64,000 bases of DNA from Actinoplanes philippinensis. Its GTDB lineage: Bacteria; Actinomycetota; Actinomycetes; Mycobacteriales; Micromonosporaceae. This document shows, piece by piece, positions 15,935 to 25,760 of the stretch. The DNA is taken from contig NZ_FONV01000001.1 of NCBI RefSeq assembly GCF_900113015.1, positions 372,001-436,000 on the forward strand. Direction: 5' to 3'. Under the pieces are notes generated by a model. It did no database searches, was not told the origin of the DNA, and saw only the letters and a list, made by a program, of their open reading frames with translations. A program made the translations under genes and the position numbers. Each line of letters begins with the position of its first letter. Positions within the stretch are counted from its first letter, which is position 1.

Positions 15935-17346
15935 AGACCCGCATCCCCCACGGCCGTCCGGCGGACGGCGCCTCACCGCTGGCGGCCTCCCACGGCAGGC
16001 GTCCGGCGGACGGTCGCGGCTCACCGCAGGCGGCCTCCCACGCCAGGCATCCGGCGGACGGTCGCGGCTCACCGCGGGTGGCCTCCCGCGACGGGCGTTC
16101 GGGAGACGGCGGCGGGGCGCCCCGGGCGGCGTTCACCCGGGAGGAGACCGAGCGGTTGTACGCCGCCAGACTGTTCGCCGCCGAGGCCCGCCCGTATCTG
16201 GCGACCGCGTTGTACGCGCTGAAGCCGGTCCTGTCGTGGACGGTGCCGACGATGGCCGTCGACCGGTACTGGCGCTGCTACATCTCCCCCGCCTTCGTGG
16301 CGGCGACGCCCGTCGACGAGCTGGCCGGCGTCTGGGTGCACGAGGTCTCGCACCTGCTGCGCGACCATCACGGCCGGGGCGAGCGGCTGGCCGCCGAGAA
16401 GGATCTGACCGGCCCGGGCGACCGGCTGCGGATGAACATCGCCGCCGATTTCGAGATCAACGACGATGTGTACGGGGAGGGCCTGCCCCGCCCCGACGGC
16501 GCCATCGGCCCCGAGCTGCTGGGACTGGCCCCCGGCAAGCTCATGGAGGAGTACCTTCCCATGGTCGCGATGGGCCCGTACTTCCGGCAGCTGTCCTGGC
16601 TGGACTGTGGTGGCGGCGCCGACGGCTCGGCCCGGCCGTGGGAGCTGGGTCCGGACGGCGCGCACGGCCTCGACGCGCAGGAGCGGGCGCTGGTCCGCTA
16701 CCGGGTGGCGCAGGGTCTGCTCGGTCGCGGCGACGCCCCCGGCGGCTGGCAACGCTGGGCGGAGAAGGTGGTGCACCCGCCGCAGCCGTGGCGGGAACTG
16801 CTGGGCAACGCGGTCCGTTCGGCGGTGTCGGCGCCGGGTGTCGGCGAGGACTACGTCTACCACCGCCCGTCCCGCCGCTCGTCGAGCCTGCCCGGGGTGA
16901 TCCTGCCGAGCCTGCGCCGCCGCCCGCCCCGGGTCAGCGTGGTGATCGACACGTCGGGTTCGGTCAGCGACAGCGAACTCGGCACCGCCCTCCTGGAGGT
17001 CGCCGCGATCACCCGGGCCGTCGGCGGCCGCCGCGACCTGGTCCGCGTGGTCTCCTGCGACACCGCGGCCCACCTCGCCGGCGAGATCTGCGAATCCGAG
17101 GGCATCCCGCTGCTCGGGGGCGGCGGCACCGACCTGCGCGCGGGTTTCGCCAAGGCCCTGGCCACCCGGCCGGCCCCCGACGTCATCGTGGTCCTGACCG
17201 ACGGCCAGACCCCGTGGCCGTCCCGGCAGCCACCATGCCGGACGGTGATCGGCCTGTTCCCCCGGCCGCTCTCCGCCGGCGAGGACGACCCCGACTTCGA
17301 ACTGGACCTCCCCCCGGACTGGGCCCGAGTCGTGCCCCTCGGCTGA
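15931..17346 (+). CDS. DUF2201-type metallopeptidase-like / VWA protein
   Basis: 471 residues, ATG overlapping the ATPase stop. Residues 1-65 are repeated RPADGRGSPQAASH-like units without fold. An N-terminal metallopeptidase-like domain carries HEVSH (137-141), a zinc-type HExxH motif followed by LLRDHH. The C-terminal VWA-like domain has a complete MIDAS: DTSGS (340-344), Thr400 in GGGGTD and Asp424 in VLTDG. Such proteins are the usual partner of MoxR ATPases; the family as a whole has no established substrate. The intact HExxH suggests activity or at least metal binding. Confidence 0.85.
   Translation: MKTRIPHGRPADGASPLAASHGRRPADGRGSPQAASHARHPADGRGSPRVASRDGRSGDGGGAPRAAFTREETERLYAARLFAAEARPYLATALYALKPVLSWTVPTMAVDRYWRCYISPAFVAATPVDELAGVWVHEVSHLLRDHHGRGERLAAEKDLTGPGDRLRMNIAADFEINDDVYGEGLPRPDGAIGPELLGLAPGKLMEEYLPMVAMGPYFRQLSWLDCGGGADGSARPWELGPDGAHGLDAQERALVRYRVAQGLLGRGDAPGGWQRWAEKVVHPPQPWRELLGNAVRSAVSAPGVGEDYVYHRPSRRSSSLPGVILPSLRRRPPRVSVVIDTSGSVSDSELGTALLEVAAITRAVGGRRDLVRVVSCDTAAHLAGEICESEGIPLLGGGGTDLRAGFAKALATRPAPDVIVVLTDGQTPWPSRQPPCRTVIGLFPRPLSAGEDDPDFELDLPPDWARVVPLG
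15955..16112 (+). repeat. in-frame ~48-bp repeats at the start of the VWA gene
   Basis: TCCGGCGGACGG recurs with spacings of about 45 and 48 bp, with a diverged fourth unit near 16100. It encodes three to four units of a 16-residue RPADGRGSPxAASH motif ahead of the folded domains. Spacer lengths are multiples of three, so the frame is preserved. Confidence 0.75.
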
Positions 17347-17384
17347 GCGCCCCGGACTCGCACCGCAGCGGAAAGGCCGCGCCG

Positions 17385-17580
17385 GCACAAACCCGCACCA
17401 CCACCGCCGCAGAAAGCCGCGCCGCCACGAACCCGCACCACCACCGCCGCAGGGAGGCTGCGCCGACACGAAAGCGTGACGTCACCGCTGCGAGGAAGAC
17501 GTCACCGCTGCGAGGAAGCTGCGGCCCGCACGGACTCGTCGCCAGGGTCGCTCACCCGCAACGTCACCGTTGCGGGAAAC
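17385..17580. repeat. mixed 40-bp and 20-bp direct repeats after the VWA gene
   Basis: ACCCGCACCACCACCGCCGC occurs at 17391 and 17431 (40-bp period). GACGTCACCGCTGCGAGGAA occurs at 17478 and 17498 (exact 20-bp period), and a diverged copy AACGTCACCGTTGCGGGAAA lies at 17561. I see no gene in 17347-17616. Confidence 0.75.
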
Positions 17581-17616
17581 GGGGGGTGGCCCTGGCGGCG
17601 CCGGGTAACCGGCTCA

Positions 17617-17865
17617 GGAGACGGCGCCGCGGATGAAAGGCGTCACGGCGGCAGCCAGCCCAACGGCCCCGGCGTCGGTAAGCAAGGGGCCGACCCTCAG
17701 AAGACGGCGCCGCGGATGAGAGGCGTCACGGCGGCAGCCAGCCCAACGGCCCCGGCGTCGGTAAGCAAGGGGCCGACCCTCAGGAGACGGCGCCGCGGAT
17801 GAGGGGCGTCACGGCGGCAGCGAGCCCAGCGGCTCCGGCGGCGGTGAGCGAGGGGTCGGCCCGCC
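17617..17865. repeat. 83-bp tandem repeat made from the 3' end of the kinase gene
   Basis: The landmark ACGGCGCCGCGGATGA occurs at 17621, 17704 and 17787, an 83-bp period. The rightmost copy is the true end of the small kinase gene (encoding AAAVTPLIRGAVS). The two copies to its left lie beyond the stop codon and are almost identical to each other but less similar to the genic copy. 83 is not a multiple of three, so these are genuine extra-genic duplicates. Confidence 0.85.
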
Positions 17866-18424
17866 GGATCTCCAGCGCCTCGCCCAGCCCGTCGAGCTGT
17901 TCGCCGCCGACCCGGGTCAGGAAGGCCCCGAGGAACGCCGTTGCCGCGCCCGCGTGCGGATGGCCGGGGTCGGCGGCGACCTGGGCGATGATGACGGCGG
18001 TCAGGCACACGTCCACGGCGGGCCGGCCCTCGGCCGCGTTGTGCCAGTCGATCACGACGGGGCCGCGGGTAGTGAGCATGACGTTCTCGGGGTGCAGGTC
18101 GCGGTGCAGGATGCTGTCCCGGCCGGACCGGGACGGCAGCCGATGCAGGTGTTCGTGCAGGCCGGCCAGGATCGCGGCGCCGTCGTCGACGCCGAGGTGC
18201 CCGGCGGCGAACGCGTCGGCCATGGTCGGCCCGTCGAGCCGCTCCATGATCATGTCGGCGCCGTTCGCCGAGTGGACCTGCGGCACCGGGAAGCCGTGGG
18301 CGGCCAGGTGGCTCATGAGCCGCGCCTCGGCCGTCGCGTCGTCGCCGCGGCGGTAGCGCCGCAGCACCCGGCCCTCGCCGATCGCATAGACGTCCGCTTC
18401 CCGCCCGGAGCCGAGGAGATCCAT
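17780..18424 (-). CDS. aminoglycoside-phosphotransferase-like small-molecule kinase
   Basis: 214 residues from the ATG at 18424 (MDLLGSGREADVY); a GTG 9 bp upstream is an alternative, and neither has a strong ribosome site. The glycine-loop region GSGREADVYAIGEG is followed by the catalytic loop ILHRDLHPENVM (HxDxxxxN) and the metal-binding VIDWHN in place of the usual DxD/DFG. This is the compact APH/choline-kinase fold; the substrate cannot be told and resistance should not be assumed. Its last ~27 codons are part of the 83-bp tandem repeat. Confidence 0.8.
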   Translation of the reverse strand: MDLLGSGREADVYAIGEGRVLRRYRRGDDATAEARLMSHLAAHGFPVPQVHSANGADMIMERLDGPTMADAFAAGHLGVDDGAAILAGLHEHLHRLPSRSGRDSILHRDLHPENVMLTTRGPVVIDWHNAAEGRPAVDVCLTAVIIAQVAADPGHPHAGAATAFLGAFLTRVGGEQLDGLGEALEIRRADPSLTAAGAAGLAAAVTPLIRGAVS

Positions 18425-18449
18425 GCCGGTCACGGTACCGACACGGCGC

Positions 18450-18479
18450 GAGGCCGCCCGGCCGGAGCCGGACGGCCTC
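18450..18479 (-). terminator. hairpin after the MFS exporter gene
   Basis: GAGGCCG (18450-18456) pairs with CGGCCTC (18473-18479), with further CCCGGC/GCCGG pairing inside. It lies 20 bp beyond the exporter stop codon on the minus strand and also separates that gene from the kinase gene. Confidence 0.5.
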
Positions 18480-18499
18480 GTGGCCGCTGCGGGAGACGA

Positions 18500-20071
18500 T
18501 CAGTGCAGGATGACCGGGGTGGCGCCCTTCTCCTCGTCGAGGAGGTGGGACTCCTCCTTCTTCCGCGGCAGGAACAGCGCCGGGATCAGGGTGAGCAGGG
18601 TGAGGACGAAACCGACGGTGAACGTGGTCGCGAACGAGTCGGCCGCGAACGCCAGGCCGCGCTCCAGGAGGCCCTGGTCGGGGAAGCCGGCGACGACCTC
18701 GGGTTTCATCTGGCCGGCGATGGCGAGGCCGGCCTCGGTGACCGGGTCACCGCTGGGCGGGACGGGCAGGCCGGGGACGGGCGGGGAGTCGTTGAGCTCG
18801 GAGGTGAGGATCACCGACATCACCGCGCCACCGACGGAGCCGGCGATCTGCTGCAGGATGTTGAGCAGGGTCGAGCCGCGGGCCACCTCGTGGCTGGTGA
18901 GGGTGCGCAGCGCGGACGTCATGATCGGCATCATGGTGCCGCCCATGCCGAGGCCCATGACGAACAGCGAGCCGCACAGCAGCACATAGGACGTGTCCGG
19001 GCCGACCTGGGTGAAGGCGAAGAAGCCGGCCGCGATCAGGAGCAGCGCGAACGGGACGGTCCGCCCGACCGGGATCTTGTCGGCGAGCATGCCGGCGATC
19101 GGCATGGTGACCATGGCGCCGATGCCCTGCGGGGCCATCAGCAGGCCGGCGTGCAGCGTCGACTCGCCGTGGATCTGCAGGAAGTAGCTGGGGAACAGCA
19201 GGCCGGCGCCCATGAACGCGACGGTGAAGACGGCCAGCGTGATCGACGCGACGGTCAGGTTGCGGTTGCGCAGCAGACGCAGGTCGAGCAGCGGGTGCCG
19301 CGGCTTGAACGAGTAGAGGACGAACCCGATCACCAGCAGGGCGCCGGCCAGCATCGGCGCCCACACCTTGGTGGCGGTGATGGTCTGCTCCTCGGGCAGG
19401 GTGGAGACGCCGTAGAGGAAGAGCGCGAGACCGGGCGACAGCATGAGCATGCCGATGAAGTCGAACGACTCGGACGGCTCGGGGGTGTCCTTCGGCAGCA
19501 CGATCTGGGCGTAGATGAGCGCGCCGAGACCGATCGGCAGGTTGATCAGGAAGATCCACTTCCAGCTGTACGAATCGATGAGCCAGCCGCCGAGGATGGG
19601 GCCGCTGATCGGGCCGAGCAGCATCGGGATGCCGAGGACCGCCATGAGCCGGCCGATGCGCTCCGGGCCGGCCGCCTTGGTCATGATCGTCATGCCGAGC
19701 GGCATGAGCATGCCGCCGCCGAGGCCCTGGAGCACCCGGTAGGCGACGAGCTGGCCGATGTTGTCGGCGGTGGCGCAGAGCACCGAGCCGAGGGTGAACA
19801 GCAGCAGCGCGGTCATGTAGAGCCGCTTGGTGCCGAACCGGTCGGCGGCCCAGCCGGTCAGCGGGATGACCGTGGCGAGCGCCAGGGTGTAACCGGTCAT
19901 GGTCCAGGCGACCTCGGCATACGTCGCGCCGAACTGCGCCTGGAAGGTCGGGATCGCCACGCTGACGACGGTGACGTCGAGGATCGACATGATGGCGCCG
20001 AGGACGACAACCCCGGCGATTTTGAGTACGGCGCCGTCCAGTTTCGCCGGCGCCGAGGTCTGACTGCTCAC
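18500..20071 (-). CDS. MFS multidrug exporter, DHA2 (14-TM, EmrB/QacA) family
   Basis: 523 residues from a GTG at 20071 behind GGAGATGTT. Fourteen TM helices are discernible. Family motifs: the helix-1 acidic motif LDVTVVSVAIPTF, the motif A loop GWAADRFGTKRLYM, and motif C in helix 5 (LGIPMLLGPISGPILGGWL), which marks proton-driven antiporters. The cytoplasmic C-terminus is short and charged. It should export hydrophobic drugs or a metabolite. No regulator gene is adjacent. Confidence 0.9.
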   Translation of the reverse strand: MSSQTSAPAKLDGAVLKIAGVVVLGAIMSILDVTVVSVAIPTFQAQFGATYAEVAWTMTGYTLALATVIPLTGWAADRFGTKRLYMTALLLFTLGSVLCATADNIGQLVAYRVLQGLGGGMLMPLGMTIMTKAAGPERIGRLMAVLGIPMLLGPISGPILGGWLIDSYSWKWIFLINLPIGLGALIYAQIVLPKDTPEPSESFDFIGMLMLSPGLALFLYGVSTLPEEQTITATKVWAPMLAGALLVIGFVLYSFKPRHPLLDLRLLRNRNLTVASITLAVFTVAFMGAGLLFPSYFLQIHGESTLHAGLLMAPQGIGAMVTMPIAGMLADKIPVGRTVPFALLLIAAGFFAFTQVGPDTSYVLLCGSLFVMGLGMGGTMMPIMTSALRTLTSHEVARGSTLLNILQQIAGSVGGAVMSVILTSELNDSPPVPGLPVPPSGDPVTEAGLAIAGQMKPEVVAGFPDQGLLERGLAFAADSFATTFTVGFVLTLLTLIPALFLPRKKEESHLLDEEKGATPVILH

Positions 20072-20129
20072 AACATCTCCACAGGTAGGACGGCGTTCCG
20101 GAGCTTAGTGACGGGGTACGACACGGTTC

Positions 20130-20720
20130 TCAGGATTTATCAGGGCCGCCGGAATCCGTCCGACCGGATCGGCGCACCCACGCCGAAGCGAGTATTCCCA
20201 GGCCATTGGCGGTCCAGTGGAGGACGAACGGGGCGAGGACACCGCCCGAGACGGCCCGCAGAATGCTGAGAAGTACCCCCGCGAGGGTGGTGAACGCCAC
20301 TTCTCCGCTGTCCGGAAGATGCCAGAGCCCGAAGAGAATCGCCGTGATCGCGGTCGCCCAGCCCACTCCGTGGCCGTCGGCGATCAGTGCCCACAGCACG
20401 CCGCGGAACGCCACCTCCTCGAAGATCACCGTGGCGAGCGGCACCCCGACGAGGGCTCGCCGGAGCGGGTGGTCGTAGGAGCGGGCGGCCAGGGCACGGC
20501 GCCCGGCGGGGACGAGGAGCACGATCCCGTACCCGGCCGCCGTCAGCAGGGCCGCGCCCAGCGCGTACCCCCAGCCGTGGAGGGGAAGGGCGACCCCGGA
20601 GACCGCGACCAGCAGGGCCGCGGCGAGCGGCCCGGTGAAGGGCTGGGCCCGGGCCGGCCCGCGGTGGTTCCAGACGCGGACCGCCGCCATGATCAGCAGG
20701 ACGACGGCGATCGTCGGCAT
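20130..20720 (-). CDS. CPBP-family intramembrane metalloprotease
   Basis: 196 residues from the ATG at 20720, preceded by AAGGTGG; a GTG 9 bp upstream is less likely. Six or so hydrophobic helices carry the three CPBP (Abi/CAAX-like) motifs in order: EEVAFRGVL, FGLWHLP and HWTANGLGI, providing the Glu-Glu, His and His/Asn active-site residues. Family members act as membrane proteases or as bacteriocin-immunity-like proteins; the role here is unknown. It is transcribed divergently from the EF-G-like gene and shares that upstream region. Confidence 0.85.
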   Translation of the reverse strand: MPTIAVVLLIMAAVRVWNHRGPARAQPFTGPLAAALLVAVSGVALPLHGWGYALGAALLTAAGYGIVLLVPAGRRALAARSYDHPLRRALVGVPLATVIFEEVAFRGVLWALIADGHGVGWATAITAILFGLWHLPDSGEVAFTTLAGVLLSILRAVSGGVLAPFVLHWTANGLGILASAWVRRSGRTDSGGPDKS

Positions 20721-20730
20721 GACCGCCACC

Positions 20731-20768
20731 TTAATCGTTCGACGCCGATCGGCGCGTTCTCGTACCGT
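20731..20768 (+). promoter_or_regulatory. candidate promoter of the ribosome-protection operon
   Basis: TTAAT-CG-TTCGAC (20731-20743) is followed after 19 bp by TACCGT (20763-20768). The AT-rich box directly upstream of the -35-like hexamer recalls WhiB7-type promoters. The same TTAATT-CG-TTGGAC arrangement is found in front of the tRNA array leader (30442-30455, minus strand). Spacing is slightly long, so confidence is modest. Confidence 0.35.
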
Positions 20769-20804
20769 TGCGCCATCACCGCGACCCGGAGAGGAGACCC
20801 GGCC

Positions 20805-20912
20805 ATGCGTTACCGCACCGCCGTCGTCATCCCCGCGTCGCGTTTCGAGCTGATCCTCGTGTCTGGCATGGCCGGCTCCGGCTGCGCCACCGGGGCCGGT
20901 TGCTGCCTGTGA
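20805..20912 (+). CDS. 35-codon leader peptide ORF ending in Cys-Cys-Leu
   Basis: The ATG at 20805 has an excellent ribosome site (GGAGAGGAG, 20787-20796). The peptide has a basic start (MRYRTAVV), a hydrophobic middle (FELILVSG) and a Cys/Gly-rich end (SGCATGAGCCL). The stop codon lies 45 bp before the EF-G-like GTPase gene. A short well-translated ORF in front of a ribosome-protection gene is the classic layout of translation-sensing attenuation (tet(M), erm, WhiB7-regulon genes). A small secreted or modified peptide is the alternative. Too short to assign by homology. Confidence 0.5.
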   Translation: MRYRTAVVIPASRFELILVSGMAGSGCATGAGCCL

Positions 20913-20957
20913 CAGGCGCGGTCCGCCTTCCGTTCAGACTCGAAAGAATCCACGATC

Positions 20958-22808
<1,851 letters not shown>

Positions 22809-22817
22809 GTGACGGGC

Positions 22818-22842
22818 GGGCCCGGGATTCTCCCCCGGGCCC
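22818..22842. terminator. bidirectional terminator hairpin
   Basis: GGGCCCGGG (22818-22826), a 7-nt loop, then CCCGGGCCC (22834-22842), a perfect 9-bp stem. It lies in the 37-bp gap between the convergent GTPase and AbiEii-type genes and can serve both. Confidence 0.7.
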
Positions 22843-22845
22843 GTC

Positions 22846-24300
22846 TCATTCGCGGTCCAGTGCCAGCGCGAGCCGCCGCTGCCAGTGCACGGCGTCTCCG
22901 GGCACCCCGGGGTACTCGGCGACGAAGTTGTCCCAGTCCACGTCGTGCCAGCTCAGCGGCGTGGCGGCGGAGAACTCCAGGGCTTCGTCGCCGAGTTCGG
23001 GCAGCAGCAGGTCGCGGACCAGCTCGACGTCGACGGTGGTGTGCTCGGCGAGCAGCGCCGCGTCGTACAGATCCTTGCCCTGCGGGTATCTGTCGGTGGC
23101 CAGCCACAGCAGTTTCCAGGCCAGGGACAGCTCCGCCGTCGCGGCCAGGATCAGGGCCGGCACACCCGGGAGCGCGACCGGCTCCGGCTCGATCGGCAGG
23201 CGCTCGCCGAAGACCACGTCGATCTGGACGCTGCCGTCCGGCAGGTCCGGCGTCGAGAACGGGATGACCAGACGGCGGCCGTCGGCACGCTCGTACGTCC
23301 AGATGGCGGACTCGCCGGCCTCCCCGGGCCGCAGGCCGGCCTCGGACGCCGCCGCCTTGATCCCGTCGAGCAGGTCCCGGGCCGCCCGGCTGTCGCTGGT
23401 GATGTTCGAGGGTGTGACGACGAAGTCGAGGTCACCGGGCCGCCGGGCGTCGGCGCCGACCCAGGCCCGCATGACCGCGCTGCCGCGCAGCACCAGGTGC
23501 TCCGCCCACCGGCTGCCGCCGAGCACGGTGAGCAGCTCGTTCATTCTGGTCTCCCGCGCCGCCCGCCAGCGCCGGCCGGTCGGCGGGTCGGCGAAGACCG
23601 GCTCCCCCGGCCGGTAGGCGTTGCCGAACTGTTTGAGCGCGGGGTCGAAGGTCAGCAGCTGCTCGATCTCCCGGCCGCCCGGCACCGGCCGGAAGGTGGC
23701 CGGCATGCCGCGGCGCAGAGCCCCGTCGATGACGCGGGGCGGGTTCTCCGGCACGCGGGCCTCTGTCAGCCAGCCGTCGTCCCAGCCGGGATTGCTGTCG
23801 TGCCGGACCACCCAGCGCCGGATCGAGACGAACTCCAGACCGAGCCCGCGCAGTGCCGCCGACAGGGTGGCGAGGCTCGCCAGGGCGGCGTCCGGATCGG
23901 TGTCCGGGCAGCGCTGGACGATGATCGGGCGCGGGTCACGGCACAGTCCGGCTCCGCTGACCTGGAGAAGGTCGGTGAGCGCGAGGATCACGGCCACCCG
24001 GGACGGCTCCGACCGCAGCTCGATGTGGTGCTCGAAGTCGCGCTCGGCCGGCCGGGCCTCGTCGGCCGGCGCCAGCGTGCGGGTCCGCATCGGCGTCAGC
24101 CAGGGACGGCCGGACCGTTCGATCTTCTCGATCCACTCCCGGATGACCGCCGCCCCGCCGGGCGCCACCAGCATCGGCTGTGAGCGGTGCCGGCCCCGCT
24201 CCAGCCGGACATGCCGGAACTCCACGCCGTGGCCGGCGGCGAACTCCGCGAGGGCATGATCCATAACGCGTTCCACGGTGATGCTGCTGATCACGGTCAT
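22846..24300 (-). CDS. AbiEii/AbiGii-type nucleotidyltransferase with long N-terminal region
   Basis: 484 residues, ATG overlapping the stop of the upstream GNAT gene (ATGA). Residues ~1-200 are an unassigned globular region. From ~235 on, the polymerase-beta-type nucleotidyltransferase of the AbiEii (DUF1814) family is visible: LVLRGSAVMRAW, then RRPGDLDFVV with the catalytic Asp pair, and later KLLWLATDRYPQGKDLYDAALL, a hallmark of the family. AbiEii proteins are toxins of type IV toxin-antitoxin/abortive-infection pairs. No AbiEi-like winged-helix antitoxin gene is adjacent, so either the N-terminal region or a distant gene controls it, or it has a housekeeping role. Confidence 0.75.
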   Translation of the reverse strand: MTVISSITVERVMDHALAEFAAGHGVEFRHVRLERGRHRSQPMLVAPGGAAVIREWIEKIERSGRPWLTPMRTRTLAPADEARPAERDFEHHIELRSEPSRVAVILALTDLLQVSGAGLCRDPRPIIVQRCPDTDPDAALASLATLSAALRGLGLEFVSIRRWVVRHDSNPGWDDGWLTEARVPENPPRVIDGALRRGMPATFRPVPGGREIEQLLTFDPALKQFGNAYRPGEPVFADPPTGRRWRAARETRMNELLTVLGGSRWAEHLVLRGSAVMRAWVGADARRPGDLDFVVTPSNITSDSRAARDLLDGIKAAASEAGLRPGEAGESAIWTYERADGRRLVIPFSTPDLPDGSVQIDVVFGERLPIEPEPVALPGVPALILAATAELSLAWKLLWLATDRYPQGKDLYDAALLAEHTTVDVELVRDLLLPELGDEALEFSAATPLSWHDVDWDNFVAEYPGVPGDAVHWQRRLALALDRE

Positions 24301-25154
24301 CGCGGCAGGTCGATCTGGTAGAGCAGGCTGCGGTGGGTGGGGCGGTAGCCGAGCGCATCGTTGACCCGGCGCATCACGGTGTTGCTGTCGGCGGTGTCGG
24401 CGAGCAGCCCCTCCAGCTTCGGGAACCGCGCCCGGATCTCCTCGATCTGCGCCGCCTTCAGCCACCGGGCCAGCCCGCGTCCGCGGTGCTCGGGCAGCAC
24501 CCCGGTCCCGTAGTGCTGCCCGTCGCCGGCGCCGTCCCCGGCCACCACGACCTCGGTGAACCCGGCGATCTCCCCGTCCGCCCCGATCGCGGCGGTGGTC
24601 AGCAGGATCTCGCCGCGCTCCGCGACGGCGGCGGCGACCCGGTGCAGCCGCTCCACGTCCCACACGTCCGGGGTCCAGGCGGCGTCGTCCATCGGCATGT
24701 CGTCCATGGCGCGCCGCGACCGCGCGTAGGTCCCGGCCAGCTCGTCCGGCACCGCGCCCGCCCAGTGCACGAGCCGGTAGCCGTCGACAGCCCCGGCTTC
24801 GCCGCGGAAAACAGCGAGATCAAGGCGGGTGTACGTGAGAGCCAGCACCCGCCGCATCCCGGACGCCACGCAGAACGACTCCCCCGCGGAGCCCTCCTCG
24901 ACGGCCGGTCCGAGCAGCCCCGGCAGGCCACGCTCGGTGGCCGACCCGACCGCGGCGTGCAGCAGCCGGGTGCCGACGCCGGTCCGGCGTTCCGCGGGAT
25001 GCACGGTGATCCGCAGGTCGGCGGCCCCGCCTCCGGCCGGGATGAAGAGGCGGGCGGTGCCGAGAGGACGTCCGTCGTCGCCCTCGGCGATCCAGACCGG
25101 GTTGTCACCGGAGGGGTCGGTGAGCGCGTTGATGCGAGTGACCATGCGACGCAT
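24297..25154 (-). CDS. tandem GNAT N-acetyltransferase
   Basis: 285 residues from the ATG at 25154, with AGGTG just upstream; earlier starts run into the divergent Nudix promoter. Two GNAT folds lie in tandem. The first has the acetyl-CoA loop motif HPAERRTGVGTRLL; the second has VLPEHRGRGLARWLK and ends with YRPTHRSLLYQI. This matches two-domain acetyltransferases of actinomycetes, some of which modify aminoglycosides or mycothiol precursors; the acceptor is unknown here. Cotranscribed and translationally coupled with the AbiEii-type gene. Confidence 0.82.
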   Translation of the reverse strand: MRRMVTRINALTDPSGDNPVWIAEGDDGRPLGTARLFIPAGGGAADLRITVHPAERRTGVGTRLLHAAVGSATERGLPGLLGPAVEEGSAGESFCVASGMRRVLALTYTRLDLAVFRGEAGAVDGYRLVHWAGAVPDELAGTYARSRRAMDDMPMDDAAWTPDVWDVERLHRVAAAVAERGEILLTTAAIGADGEIAGFTEVVVAGDGAGDGQHYGTGVLPEHRGRGLARWLKAAQIEEIRARFPKLEGLLADTADSNTVMRRVNDALGYRPTHRSLLYQIDLPR

Positions 25155-25193
25155 TGTCACCTGCCTGGCACATATGGGTGCCATCATTTTCGG

Positions 25194-25760
25194 ATGCGTT
25201 CAACGGTGGCGGCAGTGCACGACGTGGTGACCAGGCTGGAACCGGCCGACAATCTGGAGGGCGAGCACCGTGGGCACGCCCTCGGCTGGCTGCGGAGCAC
25301 CGACGACGTGTTCCGCCGGGTGAAACCGGCCGAGCCGTCCCGGCATCTGGTGTCCTACGTGGTCCCGGTGGATCCGGACGACGGGGACGTGCTGCTGGTC
25401 GAGCACGTCAACGCGGGTCTGTGGCTGCCCCCGGGCGGGCACGTGGAGGTGGACGAGGATCCGTACGAGACGGCGGCCCGCGAGATCGAGGAGGAGCTGG
25501 GCGTGACCGCTCCGGTCTCCGCGGCCCCGCTCTTCCTGACCGTCACCGAGACCGTCGGCGTCGACGCTGGGCACGTCGACGTGAGCCTGTGGTACACCGT
25601 CGAGATCCCCCGTGACCAGCCGCTGCGGCCGGACGCCGGCGAGTTCCACAGTGTCCGCTGGTGGAGCCGCGACGAGATCGTCAAGTCCGATCCGGCGCTG
25701 TTCGACAGGCACCTGGGCCGCTTCCTGAGGAAGCTGCCTAACGCAGAACGCGGTAGGTGA
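25194..25760 (+). CDS. Nudix hydrolase
   Basis: 188 residues from the ATG at 25194. The complete Nudix box GX5EX7REUXEEXGU is present: GGHVEVDE ... REIEEELGV, about residues 82-105. It hydrolyses a nucleoside diphosphate linked to another group; substrate unknown. There is no Shine-Dalgarno sequence before the start, so the transcript may be leaderless. The 3' end overlaps the convergent DHFR-like gene by 23 bp. Confidence 0.88.
   Translation: MRSTVAAVHDVVTRLEPADNLEGEHRGHALGWLRSTDDVFRRVKPAEPSRHLVSYVVPVDPDDGDVLLVEHVNAGLWLPPGGHVEVDEDPYETAAREIEEELGVTAPVSAAPLFLTVTETVGVDAGHVDVSLWYTVEIPRDQPLRPDAGEFHSVRWWSRDEIVKSDPALFDRHLGRFLRKLPNAERGR

Noticed and set aside
17697..18008. Second kinase-like frame ending in LIRGAVF
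   Set aside because: It arises only because the 83-bp repeat copies the kinase C-terminus; it has no own start and lies inside the real gene.
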